64,000 bases of DNA from contig NZ_VSRN01000001.1 of NCBI RefSeq assembly GCF_008369915.1, positions 5,824,501 to 5,888,500 of the forward strand. Direction: 5' to 3'. Below, piece after piece: positions 1 to 8,288 of the stretch. The notes beneath the pieces were generated by a model. The model worked only from the letters and a program-made list of their open reading frames with translations, had not been told where the DNA came from and searched no databases. The position numbers and the translations under genes were made by a program. Source of the stretch: Dyadobacter sp. UC 10. GTDB lineage: Bacteria; Bacteroidota; Bacteroidia; Cytophagales; Spirosomataceae. How positions within the stretch are numbered: the first letter of the stretch is position 1; each line of letters begins with the position of its first letter.

Positions 1-172
1 GAACGGATAAAATTGCGCCGAACTGGATATTGACCGTAAACATTTTGGTGAATTCCAGGTGGCTGATCCCCATAAACGAGGAGGCGATGATCATGTGCCC
101 GGTGGAAGAAACGGGCAGAAATTCAGTTATTCCTTCAACAATAGCTAAAATAATGGCCTGCCAAATACTCAT
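1..172 (-). CDS. uppP: Undecaprenyl-diphosphatase UppP/BacA (partial, N-terminus only)
   Basis: The N-terminal 57 residues are inside the window and the rest lies beyond base 1. The peptide opens MSIWQAIILAIVEGITEFLP and continues into VSSTGHMI. This is the conserved BacA/UppP signature, with the Glu of VEGITEFLP and the SSTGH motif in the first membrane region. The family dephosphorylates undecaprenyl pyrophosphate at the inner membrane to recycle the lipid carrier for peptidoglycan and O-antigen. The ATG overlaps the stop of the upstream DUF3098 gene (ATGA), so the two are probably translationally coupled in an operon with ftsX. Identity is secure from the motifs, although most of the protein is not visible. 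Confidence 0.9.
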   Translation of the reverse strand, partial: MSIWQAIILAIVEGITEFLPVSSTGHMIIASSFMGISHLEFTKMFTVNIQFGAILSV

Positions 173-387
173 GAATCAGATGGTTTACGTAGGATCGCCC
201 AGAACTCGAGTATAAAGCCGATGATCGTGACGATAGGGCCTAGTGTCAATCCCAAAAAACCGAAACCAAATTCCTCAGCGTCAAAACTCATGATCAGAAA
301 GCCGGCTAGAATGACGGCGATGCCTGTGAGCATCATCACATAGTTGGAAGACGCGAAAGGCAGTTCACTTTTTTTGCTGTTCATCAT
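169..387 (-). CDS. DUF3098 small membrane protein
   Basis: A 72-residue protein with two predicted membrane helices (about residues 17-35 and 45-65) separated by a short acidic loop containing DAEEFGFG. It matches my memory of DUF3098, a Bacteroidota-specific family usually found between ftsX and uppP, as it is here. No biochemical function is known to me. The position between a divisome ABC subunit and a cell-wall lipid-carrier enzyme suggests an envelope role, which is inference. The start could be the first or second Met (MMNSKK); the second leaves a one-residue shorter protein. Confidence 0.75.
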   Translation of the reverse strand: MMNSKKSELPFASSNYVMMLTGIAVILAGFLIMSFDAEEFGFGFLGLTLGPIVTIIGFILEFWAILRKPSDS

Positions 388-412
388 TGTATCGTTTGTC
401 TAAAAATGAATA

Positions 413-1291
413 TCAATATAAATCGTCCAGGGCCATACGAAGGTACCGCGCAAGTGATTGGTAAGTGCTTGATACCCCGATTAATACGCCCAGAGAAAGT
501 ACTATCGCCACGAGGATGACGATTTTGTCATATTCCTGTAACATGGCCAGTCCTTCCACGTTGCGGACAGCAAGCTGCTGCAAAGCGATGAGCATAATAC
601 CAGCCAAAATGCCGCCTACTAATCCTTGTATGGCCCCGCGCATCACATAGGGGCGCTGTATAAAACCATTGGTAGCGCCCACAAGCTGCATACTGCGGAT
701 CAGAAAACGCTGCGAATAAATGGCGAGCTTGATGGTGTTATTGACGAGCAACACAATGATAATCAGCATGACCAATGCAAAGCTGGCCAGCACAATGTAT
801 ATTTTGGTAACATTACGGTTAATGTTATCTGCCAGATCTTCTTGGTACACTACCTCATATACGCCGGGAATTTTTTCAAGATCACGCTTGATCTGCGACA
901 GTTTCGCTTCTTCAAAATAGTCCTCGTGAATTTTGACACGGTAACTATTCCTGAGCGGGTTTTCACCGAGGAATGTCGCAAAATCCTCCTTCGTGCCTTC
1001 AATAAATTCCTTCGCAGCTTCTTCTTTGGAGACAAAAATGATCGGTTTGACGTCGGCGGAGTTGAGCACGAAAGGTCTGATCTTAACGACATTTAAAATC
1101 GAGTCTTCGCCAGCTTTCGTCAGTTCTTTGTCGAGGAAAATGCGGACTTCAATGTTCTGACGGATGATGGAAACCAGTTTTTTAGATTGGATAACGAGAA
1201 GTCCGCAAAAACCGATCAGGAAAAGAGCAGCCGTGAGGCTCATCACGATCATCGCATTCGGGTAACTTCCAATCTTCTTTTTTTTAGGCAT
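413..1291 (-). CDS. ftsX: Cell division protein FtsX
   Basis: A 292-residue permease-like protein with FtsX topology: a short basic cytoplasmic N-terminus (MPKKKKIGSYPN), a first membrane helix at about 13-35, a periplasmic domain of about 130 residues, and three further helices in the last 130 residues. Motifs such as VRIFLDKELT in the extracytoplasmic domain and RSMQLVGATNGFI before the last helices are typical. FtsX pairs with the ATPase FtsE to couple division to peptidoglycan hydrolase activation. ftsE is not adjacent here, which is common in Bacteroidota. Length is normal. It heads the leftward group ftsX-DUF3098-uppP. Confidence 0.92.
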   Translation of the reverse strand: MPKKKKIGSYPNAMIVMSLTAALFLIGFCGLLVIQSKKLVSIIRQNIEVRIFLDKELTKAGEDSILNVVKIRPFVLNSADVKPIIFVSKEEAAKEFIEGTKEDFATFLGENPLRNSYRVKIHEDYFEEAKLSQIKRDLEKIPGVYEVVYQEDLADNINRNVTKIYIVLASFALVMLIIIVLLVNNTIKLAIYSQRFLIRSMQLVGATNGFIQRPYVMRGAIQGLVGGILAGIMLIALQQLAVRNVEGLAMLQEYDKIVILVAIVLSLGVLIGVSSTYQSLARYLRMALDDLY

Positions 1292-1423
1292 AGCTGCTCT
1301 GGATTTCGCTTTTTTAGATGGTATCTAACAGAAACGGACGGTGGCAAAAGTAAGGATTTATAATTCAAAAGGGGCTCATCCCGGCGTCCGCTTAACTATT
1401 TTTAACTTACTGCGGCGGGAAAA

Positions 1424-2035
1424 TCAGTTTCTTCTGCCCATTTCATCACGAATTTTAGCAGCTTTTTCATAATCTTCCTTTGAAAGAGCCTCGTCCAGCA
1501 TTCGTTGAAGTTCGTCAAACGGCAGGTCGCGGATGACATCTTTTGAGCCTGACGCCTTCACAGTTTCCTTAATGGCGTCTTCATCCTCATCTTCTTCATC
1601 GGATAAAGAGCTGGACACGATTCCGGCTTCTGACAAAATGGCTTCATAAGTAAAAGTAGGTATATCGAAACGAAGCCCTATTGCGATTGCATCAGAAGGC
1701 CTAGCGTCAATTTCAACCTCTCTCAGACCGTCGGTGCAGACTATTTTGGCGTAAAAAATACCTTCTTTGAGGTCAGAAATGACGATTTCTTTCAAGGTAT
1801 AATTCATCCCGTCGGCAAAAGACTTGAACAAATCGTGTGTCATCGGACGGTTCGGGACGATATTTTCTATCTGCACGGCAATGGCCTGGGCTTCGAATAC
1901 TCCGATAATGATAGGCAAACGTCGGTTGCCCAATTCCTCTCCGAGTACCAGAGCGAAGGAGCCGGCCTGTGATTGGCTCGGTGAAAGACCCAGGATTTCT
2001 AACTTGATTTTTTTCACGTTGAAACTAATGCGCAA
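1424..2035 (-). CDS. Bifunctional nuclease family protein (DUF151) with C-terminal UVR motif
   Basis: A 203-residue protein. Residues 5-135 form the DUF151/BFN domain, recognisable from LGEELGNRRLPIIIG, the AQAIA segment and RPSDAIAIGLRF. An acidic linker (about 145-160, rich in D and E) leads to a UvrB/UvrC-type motif at the C-terminus (ELQRMLDEAL...YEKAAKIRDEM). This BFN-plus-UVR architecture is widespread in Bacteroidota. BFN proteins are described as bifunctional DNase/RNase enzymes, and the UVR helix pair suggests docking to a partner as in UvrB-UvrC. It lies 132 bp upstream of ftsX on the same strand. The actual substrate here is unknown. Confidence 0.85.
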   Translation of the reverse strand: MRISFNVKKIKLEILGLSPSQSQAGSFALVLGEELGNRRLPIIIGVFEAQAIAVQIENIVPNRPMTHDLFKSFADGMNYTLKEIVISDLKEGIFYAKIVCTDGLREVEIDARPSDAIAIGLRFDIPTFTYEAILSEAGIVSSSLSDEEDEDEDAIKETVKASGSKDVIRDLPFDELQRMLDEALSKEDYEKAAKIRDEMGRRN

Positions 2036-2085
2036 GTATGGTTAACAGTTGTGGTGAATTACGTCTGGGCGGAAAATTCATGCAA

Positions 2086-2128
2086 AAATAAATAACCCGT
2101 GCTGCATAAAAAAATCAGGCACGGGTTA
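2086..2128 (-). terminator. Rho-independent terminator after etfA
   Basis: A perfect 10-bp stem (TAACCCGTGC at 2093-2102 with GCACGGGTTA at 2119-2128) around a 16-nt loop. On the minus strand it is followed by a T-rich tail (TTTATTTTTG). It lies 120 bp beyond the etfA stop and would end the etfB-etfA transcript before the nuclease gene. Confidence 0.7.
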
Positions 2129-2247
2129 AGAACGGGTTCCGGACTGGTTAGCCGAAAATATCAGCCGATAATGGTCTGATTCCTAAGGTTATCTTGAATG
2201 TTTTATTTCAGCAAATATTCATTTTGTCGAAAAAACCGGCAAAAGTG

Positions 2248-3222
2248 CTATTTAATCGCCTTCACAGCTTCCGTCAGTTTCGGTAAAATCTCAAAAACGT
2301 CACCTACGATGCCATAATCTGCTGCCTTGAAAAAAGGCGCCTCGGGATCTTTGTTGATCACAACAATGCATTTGGAACCGTTCACGCCGGCCAAATGTTG
2401 GATCGCCCCGGAAATTCCGCAGGCAATATAGAGGTTGGGGGCCACCTTAATGCCGGTTTGACCAATATGTTCGTGATGTGGTCGCCAGTCCAGGTCTGAG
2501 ACGGGCTTGGAGCAGCCGGTTGCTGCGCCTAATGCATTCGCGAGATCCAGGAGTGGCTGCCAGTTTTCGGGGCCTTTCATGCCGCGACCGCCTGATACGA
2601 TGATGTCCGCTTCGGTTAGCGATACCTCGCCACTGGCTTTTTCAACTTCCACAACAGTCGCTTCAAAATCAGTATCTCTCAAAGAAGGAGTGAAGATTTC
2701 AACCGTCGCTTTGACGGTTCCTACGGAAGATTCATCCAGTTCTATCGCGTTCTTTTTTACTACGAGGATTTTAATGTCGGACTTGATTTCCACAGTTGCG
2801 AAGGCCTTTCCGGTAAAAATGCTTCTTGTAACGTTAAAACTACCCTGGGTTTCAGGCAAGGCAGTCACGCCGGACACGATCCCCGCTTTCAGTTTCGCTG
2901 CGGCACGTGCCGCCATCGCATCACCCAGACCGGATTTCGGCAAGACGATTATTTTGCTCTGGGTCGTTTCGGCAGCCTGGACCAGCAAATCTGCATAAGC
3001 CATGCTGTTTTCGTGGGCGAGTTTTTCATCCGAAGCGTGCAAAACTTTTTCGGCTCCGAAGTCGCCTGCTTTTTCTAGTTCGCCACTATCAGCTTTTCCA
3101 ATAGCAAGTACAATCGCTTTTCCGCCAGTTTGGGCTGCCACTTTTGCGCCGTAGGCTACGGTTTCGAGGGATGTTTTTTTGATTGAACCGTTGTCCAGTT
3201 CTATATAAATTAATACTGACAT
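2248..3222 (-). CDS. etfA: Electron transfer flavoprotein alpha subunit
   Basis: A 324-residue ETF alpha subunit. The N-terminal nucleotide-hydrolase-like domain spans about 1-185. The C-terminal FAD-binding domain shows SGGRGMKGPENW, GCSKPVSD, HEHIGQTGIKVAPNLYIACGISGAIQH and a terminal IVVINKDPEAPFF. The heterodimer with EtfB accepts electrons from acyl-CoA and related dehydrogenases and passes them to ETF:quinone oxidoreductase. It is encoded 36 bp after etfB on the same strand, so the two are almost certainly cotranscribed. Length and motif spacing are normal for the family. Confidence 0.96.
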   Translation of the reverse strand: MSVLIYIELDNGSIKKTSLETVAYGAKVAAQTGGKAIVLAIGKADSGELEKAGDFGAEKVLHASDEKLAHENSMAYADLLVQAAETTQSKIIVLPKSGLGDAMAARAAAKLKAGIVSGVTALPETQGSFNVTRSIFTGKAFATVEIKSDIKILVVKKNAIELDESSVGTVKATVEIFTPSLRDTDFEATVVEVEKASGEVSLTEADIIVSGGRGMKGPENWQPLLDLANALGAATGCSKPVSDLDWRPHHEHIGQTGIKVAPNLYIACGISGAIQHLAGVNGSKCIVVINKDPEAPFFKAADYGIVGDVFEILPKLTEAVKAIK

Positions 3223-3258
3223 GATTTCTGTGCTTAAAGGTCAATGGTTTGATGAAGA

Positions 3259-3996
3259 TTAAAGGATTTTAGCTTCAGTCTGCAGCAGGCGGATCAGCGT
3301 ACTTGCTTCACTGGCCGGGATCATTTTGCATGCACCCTTGGGAGCCGGCTGTGCATAGCTTTGAGGGACCGTCATTTCATCAACGGAAACAGGTTCTACG
3401 ACTTTCAAAGGCTTGGTCCTGGCGGTCATAATACCGCGCATATTCGGGATTTTCCAGTCGGCAATCGGTTCCTGACAGCCTAAAACCAGGGGCAGGGAAG
3501 CCGTTAAAATCTCTTTGCCACTTTCAATTTCGCGGGCAATCGTGACCTTATTTCCGGAGATATCCAGTTTCATGACCGGGGAGTACGAGCCTATTCCCAG
3601 CATTTCACCTACAAGTCCATGCACAACGCCGCTGTTATAATCGATAGACTCCCTGCCCATCAATATGAGATCATAGCTTTCCTGTTTGGCAATATGGGCG
3701 ATCTGCACCGCGGTAAAGTAAGAATCCAGCGGTTCCGCATTGACACGTACCGCATCATCTGCGCCGATTGCGAGGGCTTTGCGGATCTGCGGCTCGGCAT
3801 CCGCTTCTCCTACGTGCAATACGGTTAATGAGCCTCCGGTTTGTTCCTTAAGCTCTACTGCGCGGGCGAGTGCGTAATCATCGTAAGGGCCAATGATAAA
3901 CTGCACACCATTTTTGTTAAGCCTGGTATCGCTATCGGTGAATGTTATTTTGGAAGTCGTATCGGGTACATTCGTAATACAAACGAGAATTTTCAT
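3259..3996 (-). CDS. etfB: Electron transfer flavoprotein beta subunit
   Basis: A 245-residue ETF beta subunit starting MKILVCITNVPDTTSKI. It has the AMP-binding fold of the family, the segment QFIIGPYDDYALARAVELKE, and the LILMGRESIDYNSGVV stretch around residue 120 that corresponds to the ETF-beta signature region. It pairs with EtfA to form the FAD/AMP-containing electron shuttle of fatty-acid and amino-acid oxidation. It is the first gene of the leftward etfBA pair and is transcribed divergently from the small TPR gene, with only 92 bp between the starts. Confidence 0.95.
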   Translation of the reverse strand: MKILVCITNVPDTTSKITFTDSDTRLNKNGVQFIIGPYDDYALARAVELKEQTGGSLTVLHVGEADAEPQIRKALAIGADDAVRVNAEPLDSYFTAVQIAHIAKQESYDLILMGRESIDYNSGVVHGLVGEMLGIGSYSPVMKLDISGNKVTIAREIESGKEILTASLPLVLGCQEPIADWKIPNMRGIMTARTKPLKVVEPVSVDEMTVPQSYAQPAPKGACKMIPASEASTLIRLLQTEAKIL

Positions 3997-4088
3997 GAGT
4001 ATTTGGTTACCTGTAGTAAGTTTGTGATAAAAGCATTGGCGGGCAAATTAAAAGAAATCAAAACAGTATGCAAGCATAATATCAGGCA

Positions 4089-4415
4089 ATGAGCGGCACC
4101 TTACTTCCCAATGTACTGGCTTTTTATGAAGAGGATCCGCACGATCCTTTCAATATATATGCACTCGCGATCGAGTACGCTAAAACGGATCGTTCGAAGG
4201 CATCACATTATTTCAATATTCTCCTGACAGAGCATCCCGGCTATCTCCCAACCTATTACCATGCCGGTGCGTTTTTTGCTGAGGCGGAGGAGCCCGAGAA
4301 AGCGGAGGAGTTTTATCAGAAGGGTGTGGAATTAGCGCGAATTCAAGGCAACGCGAAAGCGCTTTCTGAGCTGTTGAGAGCTTATAATAACTTTCTGGAT
4401 GAACTGGATGACTAA
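4089..4415 (+). CDS. Small tetratricopeptide-repeat protein
   Basis: A 108-residue acidic, soluble protein without a signal peptide. Two TPR-like helix pairs are visible: one around residues 15-50 (DPFNIYALAIEYAKTDRSKASHYF is typical TPR A/B spacing) and one around 52-88 (TYYHAGAFFAEAEEPEKAEEF). Proteins of this size and pattern in Bacteroidota usually act as scaffolds, and the binding partner cannot be read from the sequence. It is divergent from etfB and may share its promoter region. Confidence 0.7.
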   Translation: MSGTLLPNVLAFYEEDPHDPFNIYALAIEYAKTDRSKASHYFNILLTEHPGYLPTYYHAGAFFAEAEEPEKAEEFYQKGVELARIQGNAKALSELLRAYNNFLDELDD

Positions 4416-4583
4416 CTTTATTTCCGGGGAAATTTGGATCAGAGCCCTAAAAATCCGTATATTCGTACATAGTTCTATATTTTGCCAGCTATCTTTCGGC
4501 ATTTATAAATCTTCCTCATCACAATTTAGCCCGATTTTTTAAAAATTTTTTCCTTGTTTTTTTAGCACGGAAAAACATTTATC

Positions 4584-4952
4584 ATGCACAGCATTATGGA
4601 AAAGGAGTTATTCATACCACAAGTGGTAAAGTGGGCAAAGGCCCACGGGTTTAAGGATATCCAGGCAAACATGGAAGGATACGAAACCCCGAAGTCTTAC
4701 GAAAGGGCAGCAGATAATGCCAAGTTTACGCCTGACGTTACGGGAGTCAACATGTTTAACCGGCACTATCTGGAAGTCTCCATGAAAACGGATCAGCTTC
4801 GCGGAAGTATCTCAAAGTGGAAGCTGCTGAGCGAGCTTGCAGGAATGAAGGGAGCCAAGTTATACCTGATGGCCCCACGCGGTCACGTCCGCTTCACCCG
4901 CGAAATTATCGACCAGTACAATATTCCGGCAGAAGTGGTTAAGATTGACTGA
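4584..4952 (+). CDS. Hypothetical protein, 122 aa, possible nuclease-like fold
   Basis: I do not recognise the family. The protein is soluble, has no signal peptide and is rich in Lys. It contains FTPDVTG (Asp51), HYLEVSMKTD (Glu64, Lys68), and a final alpha/beta segment GAKLYLMAPRGHVRFTREII. The order D, E, K with a beta-hairpin between loosely recalls PD-(D/E)XK nucleases, although the usual ExK spacing is ExxxK here, so this is only a suggestion. Two starts are possible: 4584 (MHSIMEKE) or the downstream ATG at 4596 (MEKELFIP). The gene is isolated, with an AT-rich leader before it and a repeat cluster after it. Confidence 0.55.
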   Translation: MHSIMEKELFIPQVVKWAKAHGFKDIQANMEGYETPKSYERAADNAKFTPDVTGVNMFNRHYLEVSMKTDQLRGSISKWKLLSELAGMKGAKLYLMAPRGHVRFTREIIDQYNIPAEVVKID

Positions 4953-4994
4953 CACCACTGATTGAAAGTGATGGTAGCTTTGGTCATCGTAGTA

Positions 4995-5107
4995 AGAGTT
5001 GGTCATTTGATGTCATTAATAGTCATTTGTTGTCATTATAGTCATTTGTTGCTTCACATGGAATAACAACAAATGACCACAAATGACAACTAATGACCAC
5101 CAATGAC
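4995..5107. repeat. GTCATT/AATGAC repeat cluster with an 11-bp hairpin
   Basis: Five copies of GTCATT in one orientation are followed by four copies of AATGAC in the other. The two halves fold back: GTCATTTGTTG (5041-5051) pairs perfectly with CAACAAATGAC (5067-5077) around a 15-nt loop. The cluster lies between convergent genes. There is no T-run, so it is a weak terminator candidate. The same GTCATT words recur on the other side of the oxidoreductase gene. Confidence 0.75.
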
Positions 5108-5114
5108 ACCCCCG

Positions 5115-6434
5115 TCACCCCTTAGGATACTTCCATTCCCCCCTGTAATCGCGGCTGAGCAACTTATTCGCTTCTGCATCTCCTTCGATTACTTCTTTCT
5201 CTCCATCCCAGATAATGCTTCTTCCTAATTTATAAGAAAGCATTCCGAGCAGGGCCACATTTGTGGAGCGCTGACCAATTTCAATTTCACAAACCGGAGG
5301 CTTGTTGGTTTTAATGGAATCTAAAAAGTTGGCCCACAATTCCTGAATGTTCTGGTCGTCCGGCTTGTTCAGCTTTGCGTCCTCGTGAATGATCGGCTTA
5401 TTCGGGTTTGTTGGGTAGAATGTCCAGCCGTCGAGCCAGCCCATGTGGAATGTACCTTCGGTTCCGTAAAAATAAACGCCTACCGCCTGTTGAGGATGCG
5501 TTTTCTCCGCATTGTTGCCGGCGAAAGTCCGGTGTTCCCATTCCAGCGTAAATCCGTCAAAATCGTAAACCGCTACCTGATGGTCCGGTGCGTCGGTGCT
5601 GTCCTGCCGGATCGCGCGGCCGCCTGTTGAATAAATCTTTTTCGGATATTTCTGCTCCGACCACCACAGTACCTGATCCAACCAGTGAATGCCCCAGTCT
5701 CCTAATGTTCCGTTTGCGAAATTCAAATAATTACGAAAACCTCTTGGAGTGATCGTCTTGTTGTAAGGCACCAGCGGCGCCGGTCCGCAATAGAAATCCC
5801 AGTCGAGACCTTGCGGTGGTTCCTGATCGGGCGTCTTCTGGCCTGGTCCGCCGCCGTAATGTACAAAAGCGCGTGCCATTCCAACTTTGCCTGCTTTGCC
5901 GGATTTCAGGAATTCCATTCCCGATACATTATGTGGCGAAACCCTCCTGTGTGTGCCTACCTGCACGATTTTCCCGTGTTTACGCGTGGCATTCACCATC
6001 GCGCGTCCTTCCCTGATCGTATGCGAAATCGGTTTTTCTACATAAACATGCGCGCCCGATTCGATAGCCGCGATGCAACAAAGCGCATGCCAGTGATCAG
6101 GCGTGGCTACGATCACGATTTCGGGTTTCTCTTTCAAAAGCATTTCCCGATAGTCACCATAGAGCTTTGGCTTATCAGGCGTAAGTTTGGAAAATACTTC
6201 CGCACAGGTTTTCAGTTGATTCTGATCCACGTCACAAATCGCCACCAGTTTCGACTCGCCAGCCTGAATAGCACAGCGCAGGATATTGGTACCCCACCAG
6301 CCAGCACCGATAAGCGCAGTTTTGTAAGGCGCTGCTCTTTTAAGTGCGGTCAAAAGCGGAAGCGAAGAAAATGCAGCACCTGCAAGCGCGGATTTTTCAA
6401 TAAAGGTTCTACGATCCATATTTTTAAATGTCAT
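5115..6434 (-). CDS. Secreted Gfo/Idh/MocA family oxidoreductase
   Basis: A 439-residue protein with a Tat-like signal (MDRRTFIEKSALAGAAFSSLP) at the N-terminus. A Rossmann domain follows from about residue 35 (ALIGAGWWGTNIL, then AICDVDQNQL). The family EKP motif is present in VYVEKPISHTI, and the C-terminal alpha/beta dimerisation domain contains GDWGIHWLDQVLWW. These enzymes are NAD(P)-dependent sugar or cyclitol dehydrogenases. In Bacteroidota, Tat-exported members are common near glycan-degrading enzymes. It reads in the same direction as the AXE1 esterase upstream, separated by about 400 bp of repeats, so cotranscription is doubtful. The substrate is unknown. Confidence 0.88.
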   Translation of the reverse strand: MTFKNMDRRTFIEKSALAGAAFSSLPLLTALKRAAPYKTALIGAGWWGTNILRCAIQAGESKLVAICDVDQNQLKTCAEVFSKLTPDKPKLYGDYREMLLKEKPEIVIVATPDHWHALCCIAAIESGAHVYVEKPISHTIREGRAMVNATRKHGKIVQVGTHRRVSPHNVSGMEFLKSGKAGKVGMARAFVHYGGGPGQKTPDQEPPQGLDWDFYCGPAPLVPYNKTITPRGFRNYLNFANGTLGDWGIHWLDQVLWWSEQKYPKKIYSTGGRAIRQDSTDAPDHQVAVYDFDGFTLEWEHRTFAGNNAEKTHPQQAVGVYFYGTEGTFHMGWLDGWTFYPTNPNKPIIHEDAKLNKPDDQNIQELWANFLDSIKTNKPPVCEIEIGQRSTNVALLGMLSYKLGRSIIWDGEKEVIEGDAEANKLLSRDYRGEWKYPKG

Positions 6435-6477
6435 TTTTAGTTCTAATCGTCAGGTACGGCGTTCTGGGATTGTTAGT

Positions 6478-6562
6478 AGTGGTCAATAATGGTCATTGGT
6501 GGTCAATAGTGGTCATTTATAGTCATTAGTAGTCTTATTGTCATTAGTGGTCATTAGGTGTC
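6478..6562. repeat. Degenerate GGTCATT/AGTCATT direct repeats
   Basis: About nine imperfect direct copies of a T(G/A)GTCA(T/A)T word in a row, all in one orientation, lie upstream of the start of the oxidoreductase gene. They share the word with the cluster at 4995-5107, so the gene is bracketed by the same repeat. Between here and the octamer array (6563-6612) I see only AT-rich sequence. Confidence 0.65.
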
Positions 6563-6612
6563 ATCAATTATTAGGCTTTTTTTGAAACTTCTTCCTCTAT
6601 TCAAGACTTCCT

Positions 6613-6796
6613 AACCCAATGACCCAATGACCCAATGACCCAATGACCCAATGACCCAATGACCCAATGACCCAATGACCCAATGACCCAATAACCCAAT
6701 GACCCAATGACCCAATGACCCAATGACCCAATGACCCAATGACCCAATGACCCAATGCCCCAATGCCCCAATGCCCCAATGACCCAATGACTCATT
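6613..6796. repeat. Tandem octamer array, 23 units of GACCCAAT
   Basis: There are 23 consecutive 8-bp units in perfect phase. Most are GACCCAAT. Variants are AACCCAAT (first unit and 6693-6700), three adjacent GCCCCAAT units (6757-6780) and a final GACTCATT. The array then decays into ACCCCATC-like sequence up to the end of the esterase gene. Because 8 is not a multiple of 3, every 24 bp returns to frame, and the minus strand reads as an open GHWVIGSL repeat. I regard that as an artefact, not a protein. It is the main content of the 398-bp gap 6435-6832. Confidence 0.95.
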
Positions 6797-6832
6797 GACC
6801 CCATCACCCCATCACCCAATCACTAGCTCCCC

Positions 6833-8131
6833 TCACTTCCCTTTCAACTTTCGGATCAGCCAGTTATTCATCGCGTCTTTTTCGTCCTGGTAAGTCCAGT
6901 GGCCGGTATCCTGATATAGTTTAAGTTCTTTTGGGGCAGTAGTGACGTTATATGCAGAATACATGGAAGTAGGAGGGCAGGTTTCATCGTTAAAACCCCA
7001 GATGTACAATCCGGGCACCTTTACTCTCCGTGCAAAATTTACCACATCATAATAACCCACAGTGGCCAGCTTTTCCTTTGTATTATTTGTTTTGACACCA
7101 TTTTTATCGAAATAATGAGGCCAGCCGCCGGCGCGCCCGTGGAGGTAACCCGTTACATCGCTCAATGCGGGATAAAATGCGCCCAGCCATTTTACCCGAG
7201 GGTCCAGGCCAGCTGTTATAATAGACAGAGCGCCGCCCTGACTCCCGCCGGTCACTGCCAGATTACTACCATCAAACTGCGGCAGGCTTACCAGAAAATC
7301 ATTTGCGCGTACGCAGCCGAGGTAGACTCTTTTATAGTAAAATTTGTCCTTATCATCCAGATTATAAGCCGGATATCCATTCAAAACGCCTTGTCCCATG
7401 TCCAGGTAAACCGACGGGTCCATAGTAACCGGAATGCCGTGAATACCGATTTCGAGTGTAATGATATCTTTGTCAGCAGTAACCGCATCGCCGTAGTACG
7501 CGCGGACACCCGCGCCCGGGACGCGCAGTAGCGCCGGGTATTTACCATCTTTCTTTGGGATACTCAAAATGCCGTAAACGCGCACGCCAGGCCGGGTATT
7601 CTGTAAGCTCAGGTGATATACATTCGTTTTTTCTGTGCATCGCTCGGGGATCAGGGTCATTTTTGCATCCATCGGAACGGTGGCGAGCTCTTTTTTTGCA
7701 TTTGCCCAGAAAGCGTCAAAATCTTCGGGATTGGAAACAGTAGGCTGTATTTTCTCCGGATCGAACGCAGCAGTGGCGAGGCCGCGAAATTCACTTCCAT
7801 CTACATTTGCCCAAACAATGCACCGCAGAAAACCAGGCGTTTTCAAGGTGCCGCCGTCGATCGTCAACCTTCCATCAGCAGCCGTTTTACTTTCCTTCAT
7901 CGTCGGTTCCATCTTTTCCAGGCCGATTTCATAGCGCAGCTGGGCATTTTTTACCGGATAACCATTTCTCAGGACCTGTACTGAGAATTGAACCTTTTCG
8001 CCGGTTTTGTATATCCAGTCCTCATGGTCGGTGCTTACGATTACCTCCACGGGCCTGCGGACAGGTTGTGCGTGAACGCTTATGATCGCTATCCAAAGTA
8101 AAAATTGTGTCAGCAGCAAACGATTTCTCAT
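6833..8131 (-). CDS. Secreted acetylxylan esterase / cephalosporin-C deacetylase family (AXE1)
   Basis: A 432-residue protein. Residues 1-21 are a Sec signal peptide ending HAQ. An Ig-like N-terminal region runs to about 125, and an AXE1 alpha/beta-hydrolase domain covers about 130-430. The nucleophile elbow is GGSQGG (Ser297), with the likely acid in WGFNDETCPP (Asp382) and the base in DTGHW (His411). RVPGAGVRAY is the expected oxyanion-loop region. The family removes acetyl groups from xylan, xylo-oligosaccharides and related esters. The signal peptide points to the periplasm or outside. Its neighbours do not form a recognisable polysaccharide-utilisation locus, so the natural substrate is uncertain. 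Confidence 0.88.
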   Translation of the reverse strand: MRNRLLLTQFLLWIAIISVHAQPVRRPVEVIVSTDHEDWIYKTGEKVQFSVQVLRNGYPVKNAQLRYEIGLEKMEPTMKESKTAADGRLTIDGGTLKTPGFLRCIVWANVDGSEFRGLATAAFDPEKIQPTVSNPEDFDAFWANAKKELATVPMDAKMTLIPERCTEKTNVYHLSLQNTRPGVRVYGILSIPKKDGKYPALLRVPGAGVRAYYGDAVTADKDIITLEIGIHGIPVTMDPSVYLDMGQGVLNGYPAYNLDDKDKFYYKRVYLGCVRANDFLVSLPQFDGSNLAVTGGSQGGALSIITAGLDPRVKWLGAFYPALSDVTGYLHGRAGGWPHYFDKNGVKTNNTKEKLATVGYYDVVNFARRVKVPGLYIWGFNDETCPPTSMYSAYNVTTAPKELKLYQDTGHWTYQDEKDAMNNWLIRKLKGK

Positions 8132-8288
8132 AGTTCAGGAATTGATCTGTCTTATATAATGAATAATTTTAGCGTTGACAGGTAAAGTGGCAAATACACC
8201 AAATCTTTGTCCGGTGCCGGATAATTTTTCCAATTCACAGATATTTGCGTCGTAGAAGGAAATATTTTTTGCCTCAAAACAACTGACT

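Noticed and set aside
626..1096. 156-residue open frame antisense to ftsX
   Set aside because: It is the shadow of a well-recognised gene on the other strand and has no domain.
6613..6796. Octamer array as a CRISPR
   Set aside because: There are no spacers, units are only 8 bp, and no cas gene is present.
6597..6819. Two overlapping open frames on the minus strand encoding repeated GHWVIGSL
   Set aside because: They are the translation of the 8-bp array, open in two frames at once. No start context, signal or domain supports a protein.
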